A program made the position numbers and the translations under genes. Source: Streptomyces sp. GESEQ-35 (GTDB lineage: Bacteria > Actinomycetota > Actinomycetes > Streptomycetales > Streptomycetaceae). From it: a stretch of DNA of 64,000 nt. The stretch is taken from assembly GCF_017948485.1 (NCBI RefSeq), contig NZ_JAFFSX010000002.1, forward strand, positions 496,001 to 560,000. Reading direction: 5' to 3'. The notes under the pieces were generated by a model. That model ran no database searches. It worked only from the letters and a program-made list of their open reading frames with translations, and was not told the DNA's origin. Positions within the stretch are counted from its first letter, which is position 1. Each line of letters begins with the position of its first letter. Positions 52,325 through 61,465 of the stretch are shown here, piece after piece.

Positions 52325-55204
52325 GTGCCGGAGAAGCCGTACGACATGCAGGCCCTGATGTACGAGCTTCAGATGAGCATGCGTCAGGGGACGAACGACG
52401 CCCGGGACATGGCCCGGATCACCGGGCTGGTCCTGGACCGGCTCGGCTGCGCGACGGGGCGCGAGGCGTACGACATGCTGTACGAGGACTGGAAGGCCCT
52501 GCCCCGCGGCACGTTGATGTCCGGACTGCGTGCGGGCCACATCCTCATGCTGCTCCCTCATCTGGCGTTCGACCAGCCGGTCAGCGACGCCCGGCGAGAA
52601 GACGAACTCCGGCGCGAGGCCCGGGAGTACGGGCCCCGGGAAGAGGCGTGGCAGGCCGGCATCGTGACCCTCAGCGCGAGTGCCACGATGCTGCACCACG
52701 ACAACCCCGCCGAACTGGAGGCGGCCGTCGCCCGGCTGGACGAGGCGCGTGCCATGGTGCGGCCCGGCAGCCCCGAGCGTGACGTGATCGACGCGAACCA
52801 CGCCGGCCTTCGGGTCGTTCTGGCTCAACTCACCGGCGGGGAGGACGACTTCGACTCGGCCGTCGACGACCTGGCCCGGCTCGGCGACTCGCCGGCATTC
52901 GACGAAAAGCAGAAGCCGGCCATGGCCGCACAGCTGGCCGCGTTCCGCACCTACCAGGCCACGCGACGCGAGGACGAGACAGAACTGGCCCGACAGACCC
53001 GGGAGTTGGAGTCCGCGCTGGCGCGTATGACGCCCGATCAGATGGACCGCGCCAACCTGGAGTCCTACCTTGACGCCGCCCGCGCCAACCTGGCGATCCT
53101 GCGTGCCCGGCGTACCGGTGACGAGCTGACCGCGGAGGACTTCGCGCCGGCCACTCCGCTGCGCGAGGTCCGTCGGCAGATCGAGACGATGCCGTCGAAC
53201 GCGAAGGCGGACCGGCTCAGCGACCTGGGGCTCGCGCGCGGTGCGCGCGCGTTGGTGGCCCGGGACCACCAAGGCACCGTCGAGGCGCTCGGACTGCTCG
53301 AAGAGGCCATGGACCTGCTGGAGCCCGACGACGAACGATGGCTGCGCAACGCGGGCACCCTGGGCATGAGCCACTGCATGCTCGGCATCTTCCGGATCGC
53401 CCCGCGCGCGGACTGCCCCCGCCACCTGGACCAGGGCATCGCCTGGCTCAGGCACACCCGGCGACTGAGCGGTGGCCCGGAACACCCGAAGTGGACCAAC
53501 ACCGGGATGGCCCTGGCCATGGCCTACCGGTTCCGGGGCGATCTGCTGCACCCGCGGGACGCCCACGCCAAACGCCGCAACCACGAGGAGTCCCGCCGTG
53601 TCGGCCTCGACTCCCTGCGGGGGGACGCCTGGCACGTGCTGCTCCAGTCCGGTACCGCCCACGCCGCCGAGACCGCCCGGCGCGCGGGCGAGAACGCGCT
53701 CGACGTGGCCCGCTGGTGCATCGCCGACGGAGCCCACGCCGACGCCGTCCGTGCCCTGGACGCCGGGCGCGGACTCGCGCTGCACGCGGCGACCGTGGCC
53801 ACCACCGTGCCGGACATGCTCGCCGCGTTGGGACAGGCCGACCTCGCGGACGAGTGGCGGCGGGCAGGCGCCGTGCCGGTACCCGAACAGGGCGAGGCAG
53901 CCCTGTTCGGCGGCGGGGCCCCTGTCTCCGGCCCGTCCAGCCGGCTGCGCCGCCGGGTCCTACAGGCACTCGCCGCATCCCCACTGCGCCGACGGCTGCT
54001 GGACGCCCCCTCACCCGAGGAGATCGGCGCGGCACTGCGCACGATCGGCGCGACGGCCCTCGTCTACCTCGTGCCCGGCAACGCGGAGGAGCCCAGCCTC
54101 ACCGACCGGATGTTCTTCGGCCGGCGCGCCGACGAGGGCAAGGCGCTCATCGTCTCCGCCGACGGCACGACACGAACGCTGGACCTGCCCCAACTCCTCG
54201 TCGAGGCGCCCCCTTTGGCCGCATACCGGGCCACGGGAACGCCCGGCCGCGACGCCGGAGGACCGCCCGTCGACCCCACCCCCGGGCCGCCGCCCGGTCC
54301 GGACGCCGGCCGCGCCGCGCTGGAGAGGCTGTGCGACTGGGCCGGTACGGCGGTGATGGCGCCGCTGCTGAGGGAACTCCCGCGCGGCTACGGCAGGGCC
54401 CCCTCCCTGGTGCTGGTGCCGATGGCGGAACTCGGCGTCGTACCGTGGCACGCCGCCCGCATCCCGGGACGGCGCGGGGCGCGCGGCCACGCCTGTCAGG
54501 AGGCCGACATCTCCTACCTCCCCTCCGCCCGCCTCCTGTGCGAGGTGGCCGCCCGGCCCGCCGCCGGCACCCGGCAGGCCCTCGTCGTCGGCAACCCGAC
54601 ACACGACCTCCACCACGCCGGTGAGGAGGCCGAGGCCATCCACCGCACCTTCCACCCGCAGGGCGACCTCCTGGGCCCCGGCACCGCCACGCCCGCCGCC
54701 GTCACCACATGGCTGCACCAGCAGCGCGGCGGGCTGCTGCACCTCGCCTGCCACGGAGTGGTGCGCCAGGGCGAGCGGCACAGCGCCTATCTCGCCCTGT
54801 CCGGCGGGCAGTTGGCGGCCGAGGAGCTGACCGAGGGGGTGAGCCGCTACCGCGACCTGGAGCTGGTGGTGCTGGCGGCCTGCCGGACCAACGTCTCCGG
54901 GCGCGGCTACGACGAGGCGTACAGCCTGTCCACCGCGTTCCTCGTGGCGGGCGCCCGCTCGGTCATCGGCTCGCTGTGGCCGGTGCCCGACGAGGCGACC
55001 TCCCTGCTGATGTACATGACCCACCACTACCTGAGCGCGGACGGCATGCCGCCCGGACCGGCCCTGCGCAGCGCCCAGTTGTGGATGCTCAACGACCGGC
55101 GCGAGGTGCCGCCGGGCATGCCGTCCCACCTCCGGGCCCGCGTGAGCCGGATCAGGAGCGACGACCTGACGGCGTGGGCCGGCTTCACGCACCTGGGCTG
55201 GTAG
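52325..55204 (+). CDS. CHAT-domain (caspase-like) protease with long helical repeat region
   Basis: The 959-residue protein has residues 1-560 all-helical and TPR-like (for example VARLDEARAMVRPGSPERDV, AVRALDAGRGLALHAATVA). The C-terminal 300 form a CHAT protease with the dyad His in LLHLACHGVV and Cys in LVVLAACRTNVSGRGYDEAYS, then FLVAGARSVIGSLWPVPDEAT. CHAT proteins act in bacterial immunity, for example with gasdermins or Cas effectors. The helical part probably senses or binds a partner. It converges with a caspase-family gene, with 6 nt between stops. Confidence 0.9.
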   Translation: MPEKPYDMQALMYELQMSMRQGTNDARDMARITGLVLDRLGCATGREAYDMLYEDWKALPRGTLMSGLRAGHILMLLPHLAFDQPVSDARREDELRREAREYGPREEAWQAGIVTLSASATMLHHDNPAELEAAVARLDEARAMVRPGSPERDVIDANHAGLRVVLAQLTGGEDDFDSAVDDLARLGDSPAFDEKQKPAMAAQLAAFRTYQATRREDETELARQTRELESALARMTPDQMDRANLESYLDAARANLAILRARRTGDELTAEDFAPATPLREVRRQIETMPSNAKADRLSDLGLARGARALVARDHQGTVEALGLLEEAMDLLEPDDERWLRNAGTLGMSHCMLGIFRIAPRADCPRHLDQGIAWLRHTRRLSGGPEHPKWTNTGMALAMAYRFRGDLLHPRDAHAKRRNHEESRRVGLDSLRGDAWHVLLQSGTAHAAETARRAGENALDVARWCIADGAHADAVRALDAGRGLALHAATVATTVPDMLAALGQADLADEWRRAGAVPVPEQGEAALFGGGAPVSGPSSRLRRRVLQALAASPLRRRLLDAPSPEEIGAALRTIGATALVYLVPGNAEEPSLTDRMFFGRRADEGKALIVSADGTTRTLDLPQLLVEAPPLAAYRATGTPGRDAGGPPVDPTPGPPPGPDAGRAALERLCDWAGTAVMAPLLRELPRGYGRAPSLVLVPMAELGVVPWHAARIPGRRGARGHACQEADISYLPSARLLCEVAARPAAGTRQALVVGNPTHDLHHAGEEAEAIHRTFHPQGDLLGPGTATPAAVTTWLHQQRGGLLHLACHGVVRQGERHSAYLALSGGQLAAEELTEGVSRYRDLELVVLAACRTNVSGRGYDEAYSLSTAFLVAGARSVIGSLWPVPDEATSLLMYMTHHYLSADGMPPGPALRSAQLWMLNDRREVPPGMPSHLRARVSRIRSDDLTAWAGFTHLGW

Positions 55205-55210
55205 GCCCGG

Positions 55211-57046
55211 TCACGGCACCTCCGTACGCACCACGACCTGGGCCGTCCCCCAGCGGCCCACGTCGTGCGCCGGACCGCCCGCGTCCCGGTGGGCGCCCGG
55301 CCCGGTGAGCCGCAGCAGTGCGCCTCCGCCGGCCGGGGACGCGTTCTCGCGCGCGGAGGGCGGGGCGTCGGGGGACCAGGCGGGCAGCCGGAACGGCGCG
55401 AGGTTCAGTTCGTTCTCCGTCACGATCACCTTCAGCCAGTCCCGGGCGAAGGCGCCTCGCACGAGCGAACGGCCGGCCGGCAGCCGCAGCCACACCGGCT
55501 CCCCGCGCCGCGCGAGCCCCGCCCTGCCGCCCCCGACGAACTCGCCCTCGTACAGATGCGGCGACGAGCCGTAACCGTCCGTCAGATCGAGCAGCACGCA
55601 CCACAGCTGACGGTCCGACTGATTGTGGATGCGGACCATCACCTGCGGTTCCCGCCCGTCCGGGGTGTACGAGCAGACGATCTCGCCGTCCGCGGAGTGC
55701 CGTACGGCTCCCACCGAGGTCCCCTCGACGCTGATCCGGACCAGTGACGACAGCCACGGATCAGGATTGGCCAGGTCCCGGATGTGATGCCAACGGGCCA
55801 TATGCGCAAGGCAGTCCGTGACCCGGGCCGCGTCCACGGCCGACCGGAGCGGCAGCGCGGGCACGGGGTGTCCGGCGCCGCCCGACACCCATGCCCGGCC
55901 GCCGTCCGCCTCGACCCGCAGCGGCAGCCCGTCCCCGCCGCCGGCCAACGCCGGCACGCCCGCGAGGGCCTCGGAGAGCAGGCGCACGCCGCCCGGATCC
56001 CCGGTGAGCGTCACATCGGCGGGCGCGAAGGCGAGCGCCGAGGGCGTCACCGCGTGCACCGACTCCCGCTCGGCGGGCCCCGGTTGCCAGCCGGCCGGCT
56101 CCACCAGCGCCGATTCGGGGCGCACTGCGCGTACCACCACCGTGCGGGGCGCACCCTCCCCGAGCAACGTGAACTCGGTGCCCGCGGCCCGCAGCCCGTG
56201 CGCGTGACCGCAGTTGACCTCCCAGCCCGACGTGGTGTGCCGCAGCAGGAACGGCGAGGTGGGGACGGCGTCCCCGGACAGGAACCGTCCGTCCTCCGGG
56301 CCGCGCAGTTCCGGGTGCTGGACGGGACTCATCGCACGGACGCGCTCCTCGGCCAGCGCGTGCACCTGACCGTACGTCGCCGTCGGCCCCAGCCGGTCGA
56401 GCGTGCGCAGCAGCGCGTTGCTGAACCAGCCCCGCACCCGCCCGTCGAGGTTGCTCTCGTGCGCACGCTCGCGCGGGCGGCATGCGGCCAGCAGCACATG
56501 GCTCCGCTCCGTTCCGTGCCCGCCGCCGTCCCGGGTGCGGTCGGTGCGCCACCACGGCCGCCACTGAACACCCCGGGTGGTCGCACCGGGGAAGACCGTG
56601 TCACCGTCGCGCGTGGCACCGCCCGAGTGGCAGCAGTCGAGGACCGCGACGACATGGGTGCCGCGCGCCGCGATGCCGTCGAGGAGTGCGCCGAGTTCGG
56701 AGTCCAGCAGCAGGGCCTGTCCGCCCTCGTCGAGGCTGTCGTGGCACACCAGAGCCTGCGACCAGCCGGTGGCCTCACGGGGGTCGTCGGTGGGGCGCTC
56801 ACTGCCGTGCCCGCTGAACCACAGCAGCGCCGTGTCACCCGGCCCCGCGCTCCCCAGGTGCCCCTCGATCCCGGCGAGTACGGCCGCCCGCCCGGCCCGG
56901 TCGTCGTACAGCGTCCGGACCACGGGCGGCGGTCCGCTCTGCCGTCGCAGCCAACTCTCCGCCTCCCGCGCGTCGTTGACGCAGCCGTGCAGCGGCTTGC
57001 CCGGGTAGTCGTCGATGCCCACGAACAGGGCGTACACGGTACGCAT
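55211..57046 (-). CDS. Caspase-family (metacaspase-type) protease with C-terminal beta-rich region
   Basis: Of 611 residues, the N-terminal 250 are a caspase p20-like domain: YALFVGIDDYPGKPLHGCVND, ALLWFSGHGSE (catalytic His) and VVAVLDCCHSGGATR (catalytic Cys). The remaining 350 are beta-rich, with an IHNQSDRQLWCVLLDLTDGYGS segment seen in other bacterial caspase proteins that carry DUF4384-like domains. It has no signal peptide. The ATG at 57046 begins the domain; an open frame continues upstream to 57241 but overlaps the divergent gene. It lies opposite the CHAT protease. Confidence 0.9.
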   Translation of the reverse strand: MRTVYALFVGIDDYPGKPLHGCVNDAREAESWLRRQSGPPPVVRTLYDDRAGRAAVLAGIEGHLGSAGPGDTALLWFSGHGSERPTDDPREATGWSQALVCHDSLDEGGQALLLDSELGALLDGIAARGTHVVAVLDCCHSGGATRDGDTVFPGATTRGVQWRPWWRTDRTRDGGGHGTERSHVLLAACRPRERAHESNLDGRVRGWFSNALLRTLDRLGPTATYGQVHALAEERVRAMSPVQHPELRGPEDGRFLSGDAVPTSPFLLRHTTSGWEVNCGHAHGLRAAGTEFTLLGEGAPRTVVVRAVRPESALVEPAGWQPGPAERESVHAVTPSALAFAPADVTLTGDPGGVRLLSEALAGVPALAGGGDGLPLRVEADGGRAWVSGGAGHPVPALPLRSAVDAARVTDCLAHMARWHHIRDLANPDPWLSSLVRISVEGTSVGAVRHSADGEIVCSYTPDGREPQVMVRIHNQSDRQLWCVLLDLTDGYGSSPHLYEGEFVGGGRAGLARRGEPVWLRLPAGRSLVRGAFARDWLKVIVTENELNLAPFRLPAWSPDAPPSARENASPAGGGALLRLTGPGAHRDAGGPAHDVGRWGTAQVVVRTEVP

Positions 57047-57218
57047 GCGGCGATCTTGCCAGGGTCGGCGGGGCGCGGACAGGGCGTTTCCGGGGCGCGT
57101 GCCGGGCGCCTGCACACAACCCCCATGTCCCCACGGGGTGATGGCAGTTGACTTGAGTGCACGGATGGGCTGACCTTGTGCAGCCCGTGACCCCATGAGG
57201 ACCGGAAGGAAGAGCAGC

Positions 57219-58241
57219 GTGAGTTTCGGGGGACCCAACAACCCGTACCAGCCGTGGCCGCCGAACGGGGGACCGCCTGCGAACCCGGGTCCCTACGTCC
57301 CGCCGCAGCCGTACCCGAATCCGTATCCGTACGTTCCGCAGCCGCAGCCGTACAGGTCCCGCTGGGGGATGCTGCGGAATCTGCGCGGCGGCGAATGGCC
57401 GCCCCTGCGAGTGCTGTTGCGGGACGGCCGGCCCCGGATTCCCGGCCACGTCTGGGCCGTGGTGCTGTTCCCGTGCACCTGGTCGCTCGTGCTGCCCCTG
57501 ATGGTGGGCTACGTGTTCGCCCGCTCGGCCCGTCTCAGGGCGCACCGGCTGTTTCCGCCGCACGGTCACCGCGTCGTCGACGACCCCCAGGTGTGGCGCG
57601 TGCAGAAGGCGCGCGCCTGGACGGCGGCGGTCATGTCGCTTCTCCTGCTGGTCGTGTACGGCAAGCCGGGGGACTACGGCGACGCCCAGGACCAGTACCT
57701 GACGCGGCTGCTGGTGACCCCGCCGCTGCTGCTCGTGAGCGCGCCCCTGGTGATCGCGGTCCTGTTCCGCTGGGCGTCGCCCCAGGCGAAGGAACGGATG
57801 CGACCGCGGCTCCGTGCGGCCGGCAAGGCGGCCCTGTGGTACGTCGGTGCGGTCACCGCGGTGCCGCTCGTCTTCGTGGCTTTCACCATGGCCCAGCGGT
57901 CCGTGCCGGCCGCGATCGAGTCCGTGAGCCAGGTGCCCTGGATCCCGCTGCTCCTGTGCGTGCCCTTGTTCTGGCTCCTGTTCTTCCTGGGGTTCGCCAC
58001 CGGCCCCGCCGTCCGCAGCGGCTTCAACTGCGCGAACGTGCACCCCGCGCTGCCCGCCCTGCTCACCGGCGCACTGGTCTGGGAGTTCGCGCTCATCAGC
58101 CTGGCAGCGGGCGGCACACCGCCCGGTCCGCCCCTGGTCCAGATCGGCGCCCTGCTCGGCGGCCCTGCCTCGGTGACGGCGGTGGCCTGGTGGGAGATCA
58201 GCCGTCTGCGCACCCGGCACGGCGTGGCGCTGCGCGGCTAG
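57219..58241 (+). CDS. Polytopic membrane protein with Pro-rich N-terminus
   Basis: The 340-residue protein begins with about 45 Pro/Tyr/Gly/Asn-rich residues (NPYQPWPPNGG...PYPNPYPYVPQ). About six membrane helices follow, including VWAVVLFPCTWSLVLPLMVG, LLLCVPLFWLLFFLGFAT and ALVWEFALISLAA. GTG 57219 follows GGAAGGAAGA; ATG 57195 is an alternative. A TTGACT at 57148-57153 may be its -35 box. The family is not recognised. It diverges from the caspase gene across 172 nt. A role as membrane effector or target of the proteases is only a suggestion. Confidence 0.75.
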   Translation: MSFGGPNNPYQPWPPNGGPPANPGPYVPPQPYPNPYPYVPQPQPYRSRWGMLRNLRGGEWPPLRVLLRDGRPRIPGHVWAVVLFPCTWSLVLPLMVGYVFARSARLRAHRLFPPHGHRVVDDPQVWRVQKARAWTAAVMSLLLLVVYGKPGDYGDAQDQYLTRLLVTPPLLLVSAPLVIAVLFRWASPQAKERMRPRLRAAGKAALWYVGAVTAVPLVFVAFTMAQRSVPAAIESVSQVPWIPLLLCVPLFWLLFFLGFATGPAVRSGFNCANVHPALPALLTGALVWEFALISLAAGGTPPGPPLVQIGALLGGPASVTAVAWWEISRLRTRHGVALRG

Positions 58242-58323
58242 GGCCTGTTCGCGGACAGGGCCTGGCGAGCGCACGATCCCGTCCGGACAACTCATCCGGC
58301 GCAACCGTGATTACGTAAGGCCC

Positions 58324-59004
58324 ATGACTGCGATCAGACTCCTCCTCGTCGACGACGACCCCCTCGTGCGGGCCGGCCTGTCCTTGATGATGGGCGGGGC
58401 CGACGACATCGAGATCGTGGGCGAGGCAGCCGACGGCCGTGAGGTCGAGGCGCTCGTCGACCGCACCCGCCCGGACGTCGTCCTGATGGACATCCGGATG
58501 CCGTCGATGGACGGCCTGACCGCCACCGAGCGGCTGCGCGGCCGCAAGGACGCCCCGCAGGTCGTGGTCCTGACCACCTTCCACGCCGACGAGCAGGTGC
58601 TGCGGGCGCTCCGCGCCGGCGCCGCCGGATTCGTCCTGAAGGACACCCCGCCCGCCGAGATCGTCGACGCGGTCCGCCGGGTCGCGGCCGGCGACCCCGT
58701 CCTGTCGCCCACCGTCACCCGTCGGCTGATGGAGCAGGCGGCCGGCACCGCCGCCGACACCCGGCGGGCACGCGCGCGTGAGCGCATCGCCACCCTCAAC
58801 GACCGCGAGCGCGAGGCCGCCGTCGCGGTCGGCCGGGGCCTGTCCAACGCCGAGATCGCCGCCGCCCTCTTCATGAGCGTCGCCACCGTCAAGACCCATG
58901 TCTCCCGCATCCTGGCCAAGCTCGACCTCAACAACCGCGTCCAGATCGCCCTGTTGGCATACGACGCGGGACTTCTGGACGAATCCGAGGGGGACGGGCA
59001 CTGA
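58324..59004 (+). CDS. NarL/FixJ-type response regulator
   Basis: The 226-residue protein has a receiver domain with LLVDDDPLVRAG, the phospho-acceptor Asp in VVLMDIRMPSMDGL, Thr in VVLTTFHADE and Lys in GFVLKDTPP, followed by a LuxR HTH (LNDREREAAVAVGRGLSNAEIAAALFMSVATVKTHVSRIL, residues 160-199 in outline). It is the natural partner class for the DesK-type kinase at 48.4 kb, from which it is separated by the conflict island. Confidence 0.93.
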   Translation: MTAIRLLLVDDDPLVRAGLSLMMGGADDIEIVGEAADGREVEALVDRTRPDVVLMDIRMPSMDGLTATERLRGRKDAPQVVVLTTFHADEQVLRALRAGAAGFVLKDTPPAEIVDAVRRVAAGDPVLSPTVTRRLMEQAAGTAADTRRARARERIATLNDREREAAVAVGRGLSNAEIAAALFMSVATVKTHVSRILAKLDLNNRVQIALLAYDAGLLDESEGDGH

Positions 59005-59059
59005 TCCCTGGCGCCGGGCGTTGTCCGTGTGTCGGGCTGTTGTACGAGGGGGGATCGCC

Positions 59060-60238
59060 ATGACGGACGTCATCGACATGGGGGAGTTCGGCGAGGGGTT
59101 CCGCGTGAACCCGCATCCGGTGTATGCACGTCTGCGCGCCGAGGGTCCCGTCCACCGCGTCCGGTTCCCCGACTGGCAGACCGACGTCTGGCTCGTCGTC
59201 GGCCATGAGGCGGCGCGATCGGCGCTCGCCGAGCCACGGTTGTCCAAGGACGGCGCCAAGATCGGCCTGAAGGGTCTCGACGAGGAGCTGATCGGGAAGA
59301 ACCTGCTGGTCACCGACCCGCCCCAGCACACCCGGCTGCGCGGCCTGATCTCGCGCGCCTTCACCATGCGCCGCGTGGAGGCACTGCGCCCGAGGATCCA
59401 GCAGATCACGGACGAACTGCTCGACGCGATGCTGCCGCAGAGCCGCGCCGACCTGGTGGAGTCCCTCGCCTACCCGCTGCCGCTCACCGTCATCTGCGAA
59501 CTGCTCGGCGTGCCCGAGCTGGACCGCGCGGAGTTCCGCAAGATGTCCACGGAAGCCGTCGCACCCACCAGCCCGGGCAGGGAGTACGACGCCTACGTCG
59601 GCCTCGGCGCGTACTTCACCGACCTGATCGAGGACAAGCGGTGCGCCGGGCCGAGCGGCGACCTGCTGAGCGACCTGATCCGCACCACCGCCGAGGACGG
59701 CGACCGGCTCTCCCCGGACGAACTGCGGGGCATGGCCTTCATCCTGCTGATCGCGGGCCACGAGACCACGGTCAATCTCATCACCAGCGGCGTCCACGCC
59801 CTGCTCACCCACCCCGGCCAACTCGCCGCGCTGCGCGCCGACATGACGCTGATCGACGGCGCCGTCGAGGAGATGCTGCGCCACGAGGGACCGGTGGAGA
59901 CGTCGACGTTCCGGTATGCCGCGGAGCCCCTGGAGATCGGCGGCATGCAGATCGACAAGGGCGAGTCGGTGATGATCGGCCTCACCGCCGCCAACCGCGA
60001 CGCGAGCCGCTACCCCGCCCCCGACACCTTCGACATCCGCCGCGACTCCCGCGGCCACGTCGCCTTCGGCCACGGCATCCACTTCTGCCTGGGTGCCCCG
60101 CTGGCCCGCCTCGAAGCACGTACGGCGATCCGGTCGCTGCTCGACCGCGCCCCCGGCCTCGCCCTCGACGGCCCGCCCGGCGAGTGGCTGCCGGGCATGC
60201 TGATGCGCGGGATGCGCAGCCTGCCGGTGCGCTGGTGA
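59060..60238 (+). CDS. Cytochrome P450 (CYP107-like)
   Basis: The 392-residue soluble bacterial P450 has the I-helix oxygen-binding motif LIAGHETTVN near 235, the ExxR motif in EEMLRHEG near 275 and the heme-cysteine loop FGHGIHFCLGAPLARLEA near 340. It resembles CYP107-group hydroxylases. No ferredoxin or reductase gene is adjacent, so electrons must come from elsewhere. The ATG at 59060 is preceded by GGGGGGA. Confidence 0.95.
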   Translation: MTDVIDMGEFGEGFRVNPHPVYARLRAEGPVHRVRFPDWQTDVWLVVGHEAARSALAEPRLSKDGAKIGLKGLDEELIGKNLLVTDPPQHTRLRGLISRAFTMRRVEALRPRIQQITDELLDAMLPQSRADLVESLAYPLPLTVICELLGVPELDRAEFRKMSTEAVAPTSPGREYDAYVGLGAYFTDLIEDKRCAGPSGDLLSDLIRTTAEDGDRLSPDELRGMAFILLIAGHETTVNLITSGVHALLTHPGQLAALRADMTLIDGAVEEMLRHEGPVETSTFRYAAEPLEIGGMQIDKGESVMIGLTAANRDASRYPAPDTFDIRRDSRGHVAFGHGIHFCLGAPLARLEARTAIRSLLDRAPGLALDGPPGEWLPGMLMRGMRSLPVRW

Positions 60239-60340
60239 GCGACGGAGCACTGACAGCCGTAGAGCACGGAGCCCTGAATGCCGTAGATGCCGCGCATCGG
60301 TGAGGCGGCGCGGCCCGGCTGCCGTTCTGCTGTCCTCCGG

Positions 60341-61363
60341 TCAGACCGTCGCGGACGCGGCCCCGCCCGGGATCTCCGCCAGCCGTACGGGTCTTCGCCC
60401 CCGCCGGGACAGTTCGCAGGCCTCGGCGATCCGCAGCGACTGAAGGGCCTCGCGGCCGTCGCAGGGGTTGGCCCGCTCGCCCCGCACCACCTCGATGAAC
60501 GCGGCCAGTTCGGCTTCGTAGGCGGGGCCGAAGCGTTCCAGGAAACCGGCCCACGGCTTGTCCGCGGCCGGCGGCCCGGTGGGCTCGGTGGACGCGACGG
60601 GCGTACGGTCGTCCAGCCCGACCACCACCGTGTCCAGCTCCCCGGAGAGCTCCATGCGGACGTCGTACCCGGCGCCGTTCAGCCGCGTCGCCGTGGCCGT
60701 GGCGAGCGTGCTGTCGTCCAGCGTCAGAACGGCCGCGGCCGTGTCGATGTCGCCGGCCTCCCGGAACATCGCAGGACCGGCGTCCGACCCGGAGGCGTAC
60801 ACATCGACCACCTCGTGGCCCGTCACCCAGCGCAGCACGTCGAAGTCGTGGATCAGCGTGTCCCGGTACAGCCCGCCGGAGAGCGGCAGATGCGCGGCCG
60901 GCGGCGGCGCCTGGTCCGAGGTCAGCGCCCGCACGGTGTGCAGCCGCCCCAGTCGCCCGGAGCGCACCGCTTCCCGGGCTCCCGCGTAGCCGGCGTCGAA
61001 GCGGCGCTGGAACCCCATCTGGAGAACCGTTCCCGCGGTCTCGACCTCGGCGATCGCCTGCATAGTGCCCGGCAGGTCGAGTGCGATCGGCTTCTCGCAG
61101 AACACCGGAAGCCCCGAGCGCGCCGCCCGGCCGATCAGGTCGGCATGGGCGGATGTCGCCGCCGTGATCACCACGGCGTCCACGCCCCACCGGAAGATCT
61201 CGTCCACCCCCGGCGCCGCGGTCTCCCCCAGTCGCTGCGCCAGCTCCTGCGCCCGCGCCGGTTCCGCGTCCGTGAGGATCAGGGAACCGACGTCACGATG
61301 GCGGCTGAGCGTGTTCGCATGAATCGTGCCGATCCGGCCTGTACCGATGACCCCGATGCGCAT
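60341..61363 (-). CDS. Gfo/Idh/MocA-family oxidoreductase (inositol-dehydrogenase-like)
   Basis: The 340-residue protein has an NAD(P)-binding N-terminus RIGVIGTGRIGTIHANTL, the conserved catalytic lysine motif PVFCEKPIALD near residue 92 and the C-terminal barrel with GLYRDTLIHDFDVLRWVTG (Asp/His). This pattern is typical of myo-inositol 2-dehydrogenases and related sugar dehydrogenases. It diverges from a GntR regulator with a TGTCCGGACA palindrome between, suggesting sugar-induced expression. Confidence 0.9.
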   Translation of the reverse strand: MRIGVIGTGRIGTIHANTLSRHRDVGSLILTDAEPARAQELAQRLGETAAPGVDEIFRWGVDAVVITAATSAHADLIGRAARSGLPVFCEKPIALDLPGTMQAIAEVETAGTVLQMGFQRRFDAGYAGAREAVRSGRLGRLHTVRALTSDQAPPPAAHLPLSGGLYRDTLIHDFDVLRWVTGHEVVDVYASGSDAGPAMFREAGDIDTAAAVLTLDDSTLATATATRLNGAGYDVRMELSGELDTVVVGLDDRTPVASTEPTGPPAADKPWAGFLERFGPAYEAELAAFIEVVRGERANPCDGREALQSLRIAEACELSRRGRRPVRLAEIPGGAASATV

Positions 61364-61405
61364 GGAAACAAACTGCGGCCCCGGCCCGTACCCTGTCAAT
61401 GCGTA

Positions 61406-61415
61406 TGTCCGGACA
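61406..61415. promoter_or_regulatory. Palindrome TGTCCGGACA between dehydrogenase and GntR gene
   Basis: A perfect 10-bp palindrome in the 102-nt divergent spacer, in the context ATGTCCGGACAATC. A near copy, TGTCAGGACA followed by ATG, lies at 62262-62271 just after the GntR gene. It is probably the GntR operator. Confidence 0.5.
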
Positions 61416-61465
61416 ATCGAACTACACAACTTCCCGTCAACCGCCCACGGAGCTACGCTCGGCCC

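Noticed and set aside
51479..53785. A long minus-strand open frame opposite the RES and CHAT genes
   Set aside because: No domain motifs and an Arg/Pro-rich shadow composition; the plus-strand genes are convincing.
49699..58323. Integrase, tRNA or direct-repeat ends for the conflict island
   Set aside because: Looked for and not seen. The island is inferred only from gene content and the split two-component pair.
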